Shown here: one piece after another, positions 47,701 to 60,400 of the stretch
Numbering within the stretch: the stretch's first letter is position 1
Layout of the letters: each line of letters starts with the position of its first letter
Assembly (NCBI RefSeq): GCF_047495875.1
Contig: NC_092459.1
Coordinates: 89,818,560 to 89,882,559 of the forward strand
Length of the DNA: 64,000 nt
Reading direction: 5' to 3'
Origin: Pithys albifrons albifrons
Taxonomy: Eukaryota; Chordata; Aves; Passeriformes; Thamnophilidae
Position numbers and translations under genes: made by a program
The notes under the pieces: generated by a model
Told to the model about the DNA's origin: nothing
What the model saw: the letters and a program-made list of their open reading frames with translations, nothing else
Database searches by the model: none

Positions 47701-48658
47701 ATTGCTTAAATAACTTTTACTTATATGTAGGCAGGTAATAAAAATATCTGCTGTGATAACTTACTTGCAAAGGAAAGGTTTGGTAACTGGCTGTAATGGA
47801 TTGAAGAGCAGGAGAAACAGCTGCCAGGTTTCCAAATTCATTCTTATTTGTGGTGAGGATACTTTCTCGGGGACTGTAGTCATACTTGCCACCTGTAAAA
47901 ACGTCATGTTTATAGAATGTGATGGCAGTAAGAGGGTTTTAAAGCCTTTGCCAGTTTTATATAGTTATGGAAAGAGTCTCTGGTTACAAATAAGTATAAT
48001 AGTACTATTTGCAAAAACTGTTAGCAAAGTGATGAGGTCATGTGGCTAAGCACTCACAACCCTGAATGTTGTAAAACTAAATAGTAAGCTTAATTCTGCT
48101 CCTGTGTCTGTCTGCATTAATGCAGTGTTGACTCGATCATACATATCTCAACTATTATATGCACAGACACTTAAAAAAGCTGTTTCAGGAAATTGCAGAT
48201 CCCCTTAAACAACTGAAAAGCTTTCTGGGTAGGAGCAATTTAGAATTCTCAGTGTTTCTGAGTGACTGCAAGTAAAAGAAGGCAAACGTAAAATTGAGTT
48301 CTGGTTTTGCCTGGACCTGCACCTGGATTCTTTACGAAATTATTATAATTCTATCATGTTGCATTTAAAAGACAAGTCAACCAAACAAAACCTTAAAAAA
48401 TGTACCCAGACATATTAAAAAATAAGTATATATCTTGCTTAATAGCTTGCTACTCAGGTATATTAAATAATACAATAAATGAAGAAAACTGACTGTTATC
48501 AATATTTTTAAAAGTAATAAAAAACAGGTGGACTTTATTAGAAAATGTTATCAGTAGTTATTTCTGCTTGAGTATAATCTGTCTGGTTCCTTCTTCTCAC
48601 TTTTACTCTCTTTTTATTGGGTGGGCTATCTCGGTGAGTCAGTTCTGCTTGTTCAAGG

Positions 48659-48712
48659 ACACACACATCCCCCCTAACCCACATCCCCCCTAACCTGCAT
48701 CCCCCCCAGTCC
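48659..48712. repeat. C-rich short tandem repeat, 16-bp unit, about three copies
   Basis: CACATCCCCCCTAACC occurs twice in a row, followed by a diverged third copy beginning TGCATCCCCCCCAG. Each unit has a run of six or seven C and a CCCTAACC block resembling a telomere repeat. The C runs could form an i-motif, or a G-quadruplex on the other strand. No function is apparent. Confidence 0.75.
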
Positions 48713-49319
48713 CCTCCTTCATGGAACATTGCCCTCAAAAAAAAAAAATAAATTGATTAAATATCTAGGAAGATTTGAAATTGAGGTGTATTTTATAGCA
48801 AAATTTGAAATAATTGTCATTATAGTTATGACTACAGCTCACTCTTCCTAGAAAATGGAATACTTCAAAGATTTTGGCTAGAAAAAGTTGGGAAATAGTC
48901 ACACGTTTGTTTGGTATTGTTTATTTTCCCCTTTTTCTATAATATTATTTACATTTCAAATATATCAGCAACAAGTAAAAGATGAAAAATAATTTGCAAG
49001 TTGTTTGGCTTTGGAGGCTTAAGAATTGCTGCAAAATTGGTAAAATTTCATTTAGCGTTTCAATGGAGATACTCAAAGCATTCTAAGTGAAATTTGAATT
49101 GGTTTTCATTACTTGATATTAGTTTAGCTCCTGAATTTCCATCTGTGCCTAATTGCCTTATGTCAGTATCTCTACAGTGGCACTCACAGAGGATGTTTAG
49201 TCATGTTTTTTAATGTGTTGAGGAATAGTAAATAATGCAACCCTAATGGTAATATGTAACCAAGTTTTATTCAGTTGTTATAAGCTTTGACTTTTCAAAG
49301 GGAAGAATAATGGGTTTTT

Positions 49320-49361
49320 ATGTTTTCTTTAAAACATAAAATGTTTTCTTTAAAACATAAA
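49320..49361. repeat. Perfect 21-bp tandem duplication
   Basis: ATGTTTTCTTTAAAACATAAA is present twice without a mismatch. Within each unit TGTTTT and AAAACA form a small inverted repeat. It looks like a recent slippage duplication in AT-rich intron. Confidence 0.85.
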
Positions 49362-49605
49362 ATATGATTATGTTTTAATACCTAAGAAAAGATAAGCCTG
49401 TCCCTTGTGTGATAGTAGAATCATGAACAACTTCTCATTCCATTTGTATTTGAATCTATGATTTCACTGCCTAATTTTTGTAGTAATTCTGCAATTTATA
49501 GGACATTATAATGTAGATATCTTTTTGTGAAATTCCTTTTTTATCTAGGTGTTTGCATATATTCTTAAAATATTTTTGATATTTCTTGCTCTAATCTTTT
49601 TGCAG

Positions 49606-49713
49606 ATGGAGACCAAAACAATTTTTAAAACCAGAATTTATGAGGATCCTACGGAATTCAGTGGAGGATGCATATAAACGCCTTATACATCCTCTTCTCT
49701 GTAGAGAATTCAG
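49606..49713 (+). CDS. SRBD1: SRBD1, coding exon 10 (residues 453-489)
   Basis: It encodes [20 protein letters not shown] and on through [15 protein letters not shown], with split arginine codons at both ends. It matches human SRBD1 ([16 protein letters not shown]) and the Tex segment A..DayKRLl.PslerE.R before the YqgF domain. Borders are TTTTTGCAG/A and TTCAG/GTAAGC. Confidence 0.94.
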
Positions 49714-52700
49714 GTAAGCCCAGAATAAATCTATGTTTTCATATTTTGAATTTAAAGAAAAAAAATCCCTCTCCAATATTTTGCTAGATCATCTTTTATC
49801 CATTTGAGAATAGCATGTTTTTAATCCTCAGTGCTTACAAGAAGAAATGAACTGTGTAGTCTTGGTTCTATAGATTTTCTTTGTGACCCTATCCAGTTTA
49901 GGCTACAGTAGAGAAATGATCTTTCTGTGAAGACATTTTACATGTTCATGTACTTGTTACTAGTACATTTATCTAATAAAGTTACCATATTACCATAACA
50001 ATTTTCTCTTTTTTCTTTTATTGGCATAAATCATTATGTCACTGAATTTTCCCAGCAAGTTTTCATGTCACAGCAGCAGTACTGTCACTGACATTGTTCT
50101 GACTCCCTCTCTTTTGCCTTTTTGAAAGAAGTCACCAAAGTATTGTTGTGGTTGGAAGTGTACCTCACATTTGCTAGCTGCACTTTGTGGCAAACAAATG
50201 AGTCACAGTGTTAGTCTGATACCATTTTGTGGGTATTGTGATGTCTCTAGAAAAGTCAGTACACTTATTTCTAGTGATACTGTAATAAGATGTCATGAGA
50301 CAAAATATCACTTGTTAAAATCTCTATTATTGTTCTAAATTTAAAGGAAATTTAAAACTTAGTATCAAAGTAACATGAATTAAATAGGTTGTTATATGCT
50401 CTGGTACAGGAGTTTACCGTGTATTAAAATGACTTAATATGTCAAAAAGTCTTATGTTCTAAAAGCATTGCCTTCCAATGGCTAACAGTAGTTATGGTGT
50501 GATTCCTCTCTTCAAATATAAGAGATGCTCCTCAAGGCATAACATGTTTCATTCTGGCAAGACTTTCTGGTATGTGACCTGAATGTTAATACTTGTTTTG
50601 AGGTAGTTCCCAATTAAGTTTGCCCTGTTTCTTGGACTAGAACTGTTGAGATTACTTGGATCAAAATGACATGTGTTGGCTATTCAGTATCTAAAAACTG
50701 CAATCACATTGTGAAATCCGGTTCTTCTGTATTTTACTGGGTGTACTTTTATGTTTCTGTTCATATTGGAATTATTTTCCTGATACTTCCTTTCATGAAC
50801 ATCATTCCTTGAATGCTCTATATTTTATACATCTGAGGTGTCAGCTCAAGTTTTTAACAGCAGATATTTCTCATGGCTTTTGGGTTTTTTCACTACAGTA
50901 TGTTATGTTTGTCCATTGCTTCTCAAGCAAGTTTGCTTTACCTCCTTTGATTAGCAAGCCTGTTTTTTTGCTACTGAGAAGTTCACAGATTTGTGAAAGT
51001 TTGCTTACTTTTTTTGTGACCACAGTACATGTAGCTACTCTAGGGGAGGCACTGTGTGTATTATTTGGCCAAAATGATGAACAGGTCATGATGGAGCGTC
51101 CATCTGTTGGCATCTGTTGTGTAGGAGGGAAAGTAGTTGTCATTCCTAGCCATCTCTACAATCAAACACTTTTAAAATAAAGAAAAAAACCCTTTTACTT
51201 TTTAGTGGGGTTTGGTTTTAAGGTAAATAAGCAAGCTTACATAAGGCTCTTTTATTTTATTTTTGTTCTGTGGCTTGTACTAGAGGATTGTTGTGGCCTG
51301 TGTTGTGTACAACACTTTAAGGGCTGCTGCAGCAGTATGTTGCTGAAGGTTTTCTGTTCTCTTAATCAAAAGAAAAATAAAAGCTCCCTTCCCTACTACT
51401 TTTACTAGATGTAGTTCACAAGTAGTAAACACAAAGAATAGGAAGCTTGCTGCCTGTTCCTGAGTGGATGTCATCTTAGATTTTACTCTTTGTGATAATT
51501 TTTGCACGATTGGTGGTGTTTGGTTAGGAAAAGCTGACACATCTCCTATGGAGAGGAACGCAAAGCACCTGACAGTAGTATTCCTGGTCCCTGACCACTT
51601 AATCCTTATCCTTCTTTTATTCTTTTTTTGCACACACCAGGAGCTGTATTTTAGGACTCTTTCAAAGGGCTGCTAAAGTATTCAATACCTCTTTTAGCAT
51701 TAATATTTCCAACCCACCCCCTGCTGTTCTTTTTTCTTTTTATTATCATTAAATGTTGGAACAGAAAGTTTCCAAGAGTGTACTGAAATTGCTGATGATT
51801 CTAGTGATCAGAAGAATGAAACTCGCCAGCAAGACAGTTACCTTATTTATTGTTTAATTTCCTTTCTTCCATTCTGTCAGATATCATCATCTCTTGTATC
51901 TGGTATAATAATGTACAGTGTTGCTTTTGGCTCTTTGAAATACATTTTATCTTGTTGCAGTACTGCATGGAATGATTCCATCGGGGTTTCATACAAGTGA
52001 TGTGGCATGGACATATTTTTTTAATGGATAATCCTTTCATAATTTTCCATGCTTTCCCGCTGAGAGTGGTTTCTCTCCTCTGTCTTCAGGGATACAAACA
52101 TTTCTATGTGTATCTTGTTTCACACCTGAAGCTAGTTTGCAGATATTTTTCCATGGAAAGACTGTATGTGGAAGTGAGGAATTTTGAATCTCAATTTAAA
52201 AACTGAATCTTATAACATTGAATATAGAAACTAGTTGGTCATTATTAGGTTATTTGCTTTTATTACAATATACATGTTAGTGATACATAGTCTGAGTACT
52301 TTGTAGAATTGGAAGTTGGGGATTAAAATCCTGACTTGATTGATATTTTCTCATAAAGTAGCAACTGAAGGGTTTTGAGGTTTATTTGTTTTGATTTTTT
52401 TATTATTTCCAAAATAACCATTTTTTCTACTGCTTAGAGAGGAGGACTGCTCTCTGCCTTATATATCTGTCATATTAATGAGAATTGTCACAAATTGGAA
52501 AAACATGGAGCTGGGCATCTTGCCATTTGGATGATGCCAGTAATGCACTGAAAAAGTGAAAGATATTAGATGGTCTGAGGTAGCTTGATTTTTTTTTTAA
52601 ATTTCCTCCCCCCCTTCCCCACAAAGGATCAAATTATTATCCCAAACTTGAAATTAAGGGCCAGTGCTTGGGACAATAGATCATGTAATTGATACAAGTG

Positions 52701-54922
52701 TTGAGTGAGAGAGAGTTAGAGAGAAAAGAGAAGTCTATATTTGAAATTAAAAAATACCGGATATTATGTCATAGAAAGGACGTTCCCCCTACGCACCTGG
52801 CAATTTCAGTAACATTTCCTGTTGCTATAAAAGTTTCTGTATATCCATGCCAATTTTAAACATGATTTCCATAAGGCACTCGTAACTAATAGCATGTGTT
52901 TAGTGGTAATTTTAATTCCTGCACAAGTCTACACTCACAGGTGGACTGATAGGAATTTGCAGTGTGGGAGGACTTGGCCATGTGGGCAATTGAGACCCTG
53001 GATCTCTAGGGTAGATGGAAATGTGGAACTTGGCCTGTCCTTGTACAAAGCTTCAAGTCCAAGGGGGCCCGAGTCCAACCTTCTCTTGCTTACAAGCCCC
53101 TTTTAACCTAGATTTGTATGCATGGGTGGCTGGTTGAATCTTTGTTATGTGTGTATATAGGAGATCCATACTGCTGTGAGGCTTAGGTATTTGCTTTTGT
53201 TTTCTCTGGTTTCTCATGAGTGGCATCTAAGTGTTCTGTCCCTGGACTCTCCCTTGAAGAAGCTCAATCTGTGCTTTAGGTTATTTTTTTCCAATTTTTT
53301 AAGACCAGGATAAGGATGCTGCAAGCATGAATGATCAGGAAATGAAATGACAACTGAAATTCAGTTGAATGAGTGTAAAATGATGCTTGCAGGGGGAAGT
53401 ACTTATCTCTGTTCATTTAGTATACCTGGTACAGAATCAAAAAGCACAGGGATATAAGGAAGCCTCTTGCTGTTGCACACTTCCTTGGGAAATGTTCAGT
53501 CAGTAACGTGTGAAGGAGAATTTAGACCTCTCTGATGATGAGGAGTCATTAGTTCTTTCTGTGCCACTGTGGGATGAGACAGAGCTGAGCTGGTCATTTG
53601 GTTGGATACTGGGTGCATTCAAGTCAGGCTGTTAAGTTCTTCCACATCTGAAAAGTGCTCGAAACAGCTTCATATTATATCATGTCAAATAGCCCTTATG
53701 TGGGTTGTCTTTGAACTGTTTGTAGCCTGCTTGTGTCATGCACTGATTGACATACACAATTTGAGTAATTTTCCCTACCCCATTCATAAAGAGTTAGTTA
53801 ACTGGAACACAGTTTTTTTCCCTTCAGTAAAAATAAGCCCAGATATTTCTTCTTTCACTGATGGGTGTAAAGAAAAGAGAGAATAAGGGCCTTGGCTACC
53901 CTTGAAGTGATAAAAAGGTTTTACTGGATTTCTTTTGAGTCCCTAAGTAGTGTAATTATTGACAATGTAATGCAGCTGAAAATGGCAATAAGTACCTGCA
54001 AAAGAAAAAAACATCAGCTAGGTGATGAGTATTTGTGTCCCCATTAATTTTTCAGTTTTACTTTTTTATATAAGATGCAATATGATGACAAAAATACTTG
54101 TCCTTGTCAGTCATTGTCCTGCTGGCCGCATCTGACACATAAGACATCATCTATCTTGTACACCTTCACTAAACGAGAGTGAATTGTTTCTTGTAACACT
54201 CTGTTGTAGTGTTTGTCCATAGACTCATCAAAGTCAGTCCTTGCTGTACTAAGTCGCTTGTTTCTATCGAAGAACATAACTTGGAAAATAAATGTTGGGA
54301 AACAGGAAGCATCTTGGCCCATCGGCTTTCCTGTTTTCAGTTCTGAGAAAACAGAATACCCAAAAGCTCAATTCTAAGTTCTTCTGTGATGGTTGGTAAA
54401 TAATGTAATTCACAGATAAAATGAATTGCCTCATGAGTCATGGTGTGTTAGCAATTAATTGGAGAGACCCTTCCAGTTCCTCTCTAGTACCTCTTAGTGT
54501 AAGCAATCACACTTTTTTTGCAGGGTAGTAATTTTACTCTAGCACTGTGAAATTATGATTAATTTTATCCATACCTTCTTCAAATCCACTTTTCTTTACA
54601 ATTAGCTATCAGCTTTGCTAGGAAACTGTTCTTTGCTCAAAATTTGAAGTTGATACTTGACTGTTAGTTGGTATTTATACATTCATGTTAGTGTTTCTTT
54701 TATATACTTTATATTGACAATTTCTTAGAACAAGAATAAGATTAGCATATAGCTGATTCCCTTTTAAGAAGGTGGCAATAATTTGCTTTGAAGTTTAATA
54801 TTAAATTAAAGAGAATGGAAACATGATTGGGAAAAGCCTGACAACTTTGGAACAATTAATTAGTGCATTTGAAAGCTGATTGAAGAGAAATATTTTCTTT
54901 TTCTTACTTCCATCCTTCTAAG
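49714..54922 (+). other. SRBD1 intron after coding exon 10
   Basis: 5,209 bases, GTAAGC to CATCCTTCTAAG. No exon, RNA gene or identifiable transposon was recognised. There are T-rich and C-rich short runs (for example near 52590-52620). The open frames on both strands are chance-like. Confidence 0.78.
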
Positions 54923-55080
54923 ATCCAAGTTGACATCTGATGCAGAGAAAGAGTCCGTGATGATGTTTGGGAGAAATCTCCGGCAATTGCTTCTGACGAA
55001 CCCTGTGAGGGGCCGTACTTTGATGGGAGTAGATCCTGGCTACAAACATGGCTGCAAGCTGGCAATTATTTCACCAACCA
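54923..55080 (+). CDS. SRBD1: SRBD1, coding exon 11, start of YqgF/RNase H-like domain (residues 489-542)
   Basis: It encodes [20 protein letters not shown] (490-509), a linker, then [20 protein letters not shown] (519-538). The GxDPG motif with D526 opens the YqgF/RNase H-like fold found in Tex. The equivalent aspartate is catalytic in true RNase H-like resolvases, but nuclease activity is not established for Tex or SRBD1. The sequence is almost identical to human. Borders are TTCTAAG/A and ACCA/GTAAGT. Confidence 0.96.
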
Positions 55081-56242
55081 GTAAGTTTCAGTTCTAAACA
55101 TTTTTGAAAGGACTGATAAAAATATATTCATTTAATAGCTTCAAACCCTTTTTTATCATGTTGTAGAGGTGTTTTTGTGAGGCTTTCGGTGTTTTCCACA
55201 CCTCATATTATGCAAATTCCTTTCTTCAGCTAGCTTAAGGTTAAGTTTCTGCCACCTGGGTTCCAGTGACTTCTTTGATGTTATTATTCCTCTCCAAAAT
55301 AGACTTTAAAATGCCTTTTGCCTTCCTGAATACAAGTTCAATTGTGCCCCTCAGCAGTCAGCAAAGAGAACGTTTGGCATTTTTATTGTTCACCAAAGAA
55401 TTTGAATTTCAATACTTTATATAACATTGCTTTTTTCATGGTTAATATCTTGGACATGTGGACACTTTTACCAACCCTTTTTTGTTTAGTGCTGTATGTG
55501 CTAATATGAGAAGTCAGAAACACTGTATTTTTAAAACTTCTCAGTTTGGATATAGAACAGAGCCTTTCCAATTCATCCTGGTCTAATCAGGGGATACTCA
55601 CCTTTTTAGACCCATATAAAAATGGTTTGTTTTCCTTTTATTTTGTTGTTGCTTTTTGTCTGGCAATATATTTACCCAGGATGGGAGTAGGGAGAGATGT
55701 GTTCTAGACACTTTGAAAGGCAGTAAAGGTTGGGTAAATGGTTATCAACTTTCATTGCACCCTAAGCTCCTGGTGCCACTTAATACACTTCTTCCCAAAT
55801 TTGATATATGAGATGATGGCAAGAGCTGACATTGGAGTTCTAGAGCTCCTGGACTGCAAGTCCTGAGACTTTCTAGTTTTCATCTCTCTTTACTGGATCT
55901 ATCAAATGTATTACACTAGAGCAGTAAATATTTTGTAGTAAATTGCTGGGTTTCTCTTTGATAATATAACACATTTTATTTGCTGATATGACTAGATGCT
56001 CATTATTTGTTATATGCATATGTCCACAGAGAATTCAAAATGTATTAACTTGTTCTGCTTTGCCAGCCAAAGCTTTCTTTTTCTCTCCTCACCGTACATT
56101 TCCTCTAAGTGAATCAAAGGGAAAGATGACTTAAGAAGAAGCTTTCTTTGTGAATCATCAAGTTAGCTTTAGTAGTTCTGCAGGATATAGTTTTTGGACC
56201 TTCATGGGTTTTATCAAATGGCTTTGCCTTTCTTTGTTCTAG
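55081..56242 (+). other. SRBD1 intron after coding exon 11
   Basis: 1,162 bases, GTAAGT to TCTTTGTTCTAG. No other feature recognised. Confidence 0.8.
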
Positions 56243-56333
56243 GTCAGATACTCCATACTGATGTTGTTTACTTGCATTCTGGTCAAGGATTTCGTGAAGC
56301 TGAAAAGATAAAGAGGCTTCTGCTACAGTTCAA
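56243..56333 (+). CDS. SRBD1: SRBD1, coding exon 12, YqgF domain (residues 542-572)
   Basis: It encodes [20 protein letters not shown] followed by KIKRLLLQF, with split codons at both ends. It matches human [23 protein letters not shown], the second and third strands and first helix of the RNase H-like fold. Borders are GTTCTAG/GT and TTCAA/GTATGC. Confidence 0.95.
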
Positions 56334-57389
56334 GTATGCTAAAGAAATTTACACTTCATATTCTTTCTTACCAAAAAATATGATTCTTCACTTTCTAACT
56401 ACTTGCTTTTGGGTGAAATAAGGACTCTACTGATTTAACTGTAATTATTCTTTTTTTTAATGTAGCGTATTTTTTCTTTTTGTCTCTGTTAGTGCTTTTA
56501 CGCTATATATGTGTTAGAAGCACGTGAAATCAAGCCATGGCTATGAGTCGGGCTGCATGCCATGAATATACACCCATAAAGCTCTGTCAATGCATTTATT
56601 TTTAGGAGTAGAAATTAACATTTACCTAAAGAATAAGTTCAGCCTTACTCTTCCAACCCCCACAACCCCCGAACCACTCATTGATCTTTCCCTGTTCCAA
56701 AACCACACTTAGTTTTTGGAAGAGTTTTATTAAGCAAAGGAAATCCTGCACAGGTAGATCTCTAGTTGAAATTGCAAACAGGGACAGGATGATTAGAAGT
56801 TTGTGGTGTCCAGCTGTTTTGGAATCCCTGTGGACAGACATCTGGTCTACTGAGTCAGCTGCTAAACTGCCACAGCATACAGTGCAGTTTGTGTTTAAGT
56901 GCTAGATTGTCTTTAAACAAGGTGATTTGATGACTGACTGACTGACTGTGATGGGGGCAGGCAGGAGGAATGACCTTGCAAGGTATTGCAACTACAGTAT
57001 TCCCATAAAGGAATGAAAATGCTGATTCCTTGGGCTTCTGCCCTTTTTCATGGCTCATTCCAGATGAGGGAAATATGAAGTGGAAGTGTTTGAGAACTGT
57101 AAATAACATTCCATATATTAATATGAGGTATCATTTTTGGGTTTTCTGCATATATCACCACTGTGCAATTCTGTTACAAATGAGTGAAAGTTTTAACTCA
57201 TCTCATGAACTGCCACACTGAAAACCTGTTGAACGCAACATGATATTACTAGCAATATGCTCTCATTACATCTGGACCTTGTGTTATCGAAAATAGAATA
57301 TATTGGTCATTGTGGATTGAATGCTATGTATGAAAAGGTTTAGAAGAATATTTAAGAGTAATTGTTCATTGTTTTCGCTCCACACAAAG
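56334..57389 (+). other. SRBD1 intron after coding exon 12
   Basis: 1,056 bases, GTATGC to CACACAAAG. It contains a TGAC simple run near 56930-56947. No other feature recognised. Confidence 0.8.
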
Positions 57390-57497
57390 CTGTAGCACTG
57401 TCGTGATTGGCAATGGCACAGCCTGCAGAGAAACAGAAGCTTACTTTGCTGACTTAATTATGAAGAAGTATTTTGCACCACTGGATGTTGTTTACTG
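57390..57497 (+). CDS. SRBD1: SRBD1, coding exon 13, YqgF domain, last exon in window (residues 572-608)
   Basis: It encodes [20 protein letters not shown] (after the split asparagine codon), then [15 protein letters not shown] and two bases TG of the next codon, probably the cysteine seen in human. [12 protein letters not shown] is the conserved Tex/YqgF block (IGNGTASRETE in bacteria), in which the glutamates sit near the presumed active site. Borders are CACAAAG/C and TACTG/GTAAGA. The acceptor AAG has only a moderate pyrimidine tract. The remaining roughly 390 residues expected for the protein lie beyond the window. Confidence 0.96.
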
Positions 57498-60400
57498 GTA
57501 AGATCCCTTTGCTGGTATATCCATCTGTTCAGCATATTTTATCTTAACAGATCATTTCAAATGCAATTTTTTAACCTATTTCTTTTTGTTGTCTTGTCTG
57601 TATTTAAGTCAAACATGGCCCAATCTTCTAGCCAAAGAAAAATGGCTGTAGCTCTTTGAAGCATGAAAGTAGTTCTCCTGAGTAAGAGACTCATTGAAGC
57701 ATTTTATTTTCTCTTCCTGAGGTTCACTCTGTTGTTATTATCATTATAACAAAGTATGCAACAATAGCAGCACTCACAGCTAAGGACCCGTTTGGCATTG
57801 TGTGATAATTATTTGATAAATGAAGTTTAAGTGCAAATGATCAAGCTTCTGTTGCCTGACTACAGTATGGATTGCTTGCTAATCCTATGGGTATTAAATG
57901 ATCTGTAAATAAATATTGTGTTAATACCTAGCAGAGAGTAGTGAAGATATGTATCCTTTTCAAACTTCAAATTTTATCCATTAATTTTTTGAATTTGAAC
58001 TAAACTATTCTTCTGTTGGTTTGGATGGGAACTGTATTATATCATTTCCTCTTCTCATATGCATAACTACTCTTTGGAGGTTTTTTAATTCACAGCTTAA
58101 TTTTTTTTCCAAAACAGTTCTTGTGATTCACCTTGGATTATCTTTTATTCTCACATTTAACAGCAGTATTTATTTTTCACTGTATTAACACACCAAAATA
58201 AGTTTTCTGTATTTTTAAAAGAGTTATGGCTTTTCTCTACTCAAACTATTGTTGTAGACATTTAATAGTGCCTTTTCTTCATAAACTAGGAAGTGATCTT
58301 ACAGATACGGTTAACAAATTTAATATTCCTACTAACTTATGATATCACTTAATAGCATGTCTTCTTTGTTTCTAAGATTTTGAAGTAAATTTGCACAAGA
58401 TTTGATCCTCTTTTATTCCAGGAGACATAGTAAAGATTTTCTAATTTTAATTGTTTGCAAAGGAAGGAGGCTATTCAATCTTCTGAAAAAGTAGACATCC
58501 TCTTTCCAGAATCCAACATAAATATAGTGGAAGTTTACTGACTATAGAAAATGGAAAACACTTCATACTGTGTGGGTTTTGGCAAATGTTTAATTTCACT
58601 GTTCTGCATATAGCTTAAAAATCCATTATGTTGCTATAAGCACTTTGTCTTAAATAGTAATACTGATTATATTTATTGATCATATGCTAATTTACACAGG
58701 AAAATGTATATGAGCCTGTGGTATTTTTCTCCCTGTGTTCACCTCTTTTGATTAAGTATTTTCCCCCTATTTATAGCTGAAGATCACAGAATCTTGAAAA
58801 TAGTAGTTAAGCTACAAAGTTCTTGGAACTAATAAAAGCTCTTGTGTAATAGGAGTTTTTATACATGCTGTAAGGTAGAAGTCAGGTTAACAAGTTGGGT
58901 GCTTTTTCTAGTAATGAATGATAATTATTTAATGTTTCACTTTTTCCAAAACTTGTGACATTTGTGGCAAAAATCTATAAATGGAGTTGTTTAACTTGCC
59001 AGATTAATTCCTCGAAGTGAAAATTAAGATAATAAAAAACAGTTTTGCCATACTTAAATTGTTAATAGTTTTCTTGTGCTGTGCTCTTATGGCAAAGAAC
59101 TAGTCCCTACTTCAGAATTTGTATGGAGAGCACTGAGGTACTGCAAATTAAAGTAAAAATCAGAAAAAAGTTATTTTTCTCTTTTGTACTGCATGCTATA
59201 GGTGACATTTGGGGCTGTTGAACTTTGTATACTGCTGTCTCTTTAAATTTATGTATTTGAGTTTGCAAACAAGCTGGACTTCCTGTCCTTGTGTCCCTCT
59301 TCACATTTTGTCAGTCTGTACTGAGGTTTTTTTCTTAAAGATTAAGGTTCCCATACTGCCCTTTCTGATAAACTAATTTTGAGTACATTTCATTGCTTTA
59401 TTCAGTGATGGGATTTCCAAGCCATGCTGCTGAGTCCTGCAAGGTAGCTGCTCTGTTTGCTTTCTAACTCCAGAAAACATTAATCTCCTTAGTATTTCTC
59501 AGTAACAGAACAATGGATGAGTCTAGACATCCAACCCCCGCTTCTGATATTCCAGTAAAATGCCTGGAATTTATGTCAGTCTGAGTTCAAAAATGTAAGT
59601 GATACTTGCGAAATGAGGAGCAATTAGTACAGTGTTATTGTTTGAGCAATAGGTGACAGCAGGTGTACGCTGTGAGAGCTGCTGTACATTTTGAGGGGAA
59701 CTCTCAAAGGTGTCTTGGAAGAATATGCTCTGCTGATGCACTGGTTTTACATAGTAAGGTCCCCCAGAGCATGTGCTTTTAGATCACAAACAGCTTTTCT
59801 GTTTCCACGTACAAAGTCTTCTCTTGATTAAGGAGTTTCCTCGTGATAGGAGAAAATATGTAGGCTTTGTTTATATATAGGCTGATTACAGATCTCCCAT
59901 CAGTTCTGTGGAAACTCGTGATTTGCTTTTGGATGAAGTGATCTTTATAAATTGTTTTTCAATTGAAATCTCTTCACTAAATGTTGGAACAGTTCATATT
60001 TAAAGATGATGTGCTTCAGCAGGTTGCAGTTGTAACTAAAAAACGGATTTGCAGATCAGTTTAGTGTTTGAACTGTGGGTAAAACAAAACAATACAAAAA
60101 ACCCCAAATAAACAAAACAACCAAAAAAACCCCAGAACAAAACAGAAACCATCTAGTACCTGAACTGAGTCAGCTGCACTTTCCAAGCCTTCAGTTTCTC
60201 ACACTGTTGAACTGAGCTGCATGAAGGTGGAAATCCTTGCCCAGCAAAATAGAGCTCACTGTTGTGTGCAAGTTTTAGAGAATTACCAATTGTATTTGCA
60301 TTTGAAATATTTTTCCTTAAATGAGTCCAAATGTAAAGGGGCTTGACAGAGGAGGCTGGACTGTTTTATAGTGCTTTAAAACAAAAATCCTGATCAACAG

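Larger units (their letters stand above)
44723..49605 (+). other. SRBD1 intron after coding exon 9
   Basis: 4,883 AT-rich bases, GTCTGC to CTTTTTGCAG. It contains the C-rich 16-bp tandem repeat at about 48659-48712 and the 21-bp duplication at 49320-49361, both listed separately. A - strand frame near 46939-47154 vaguely recalls a LINE C terminus but is not convincing. No gene recognised. Confidence 0.8.
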
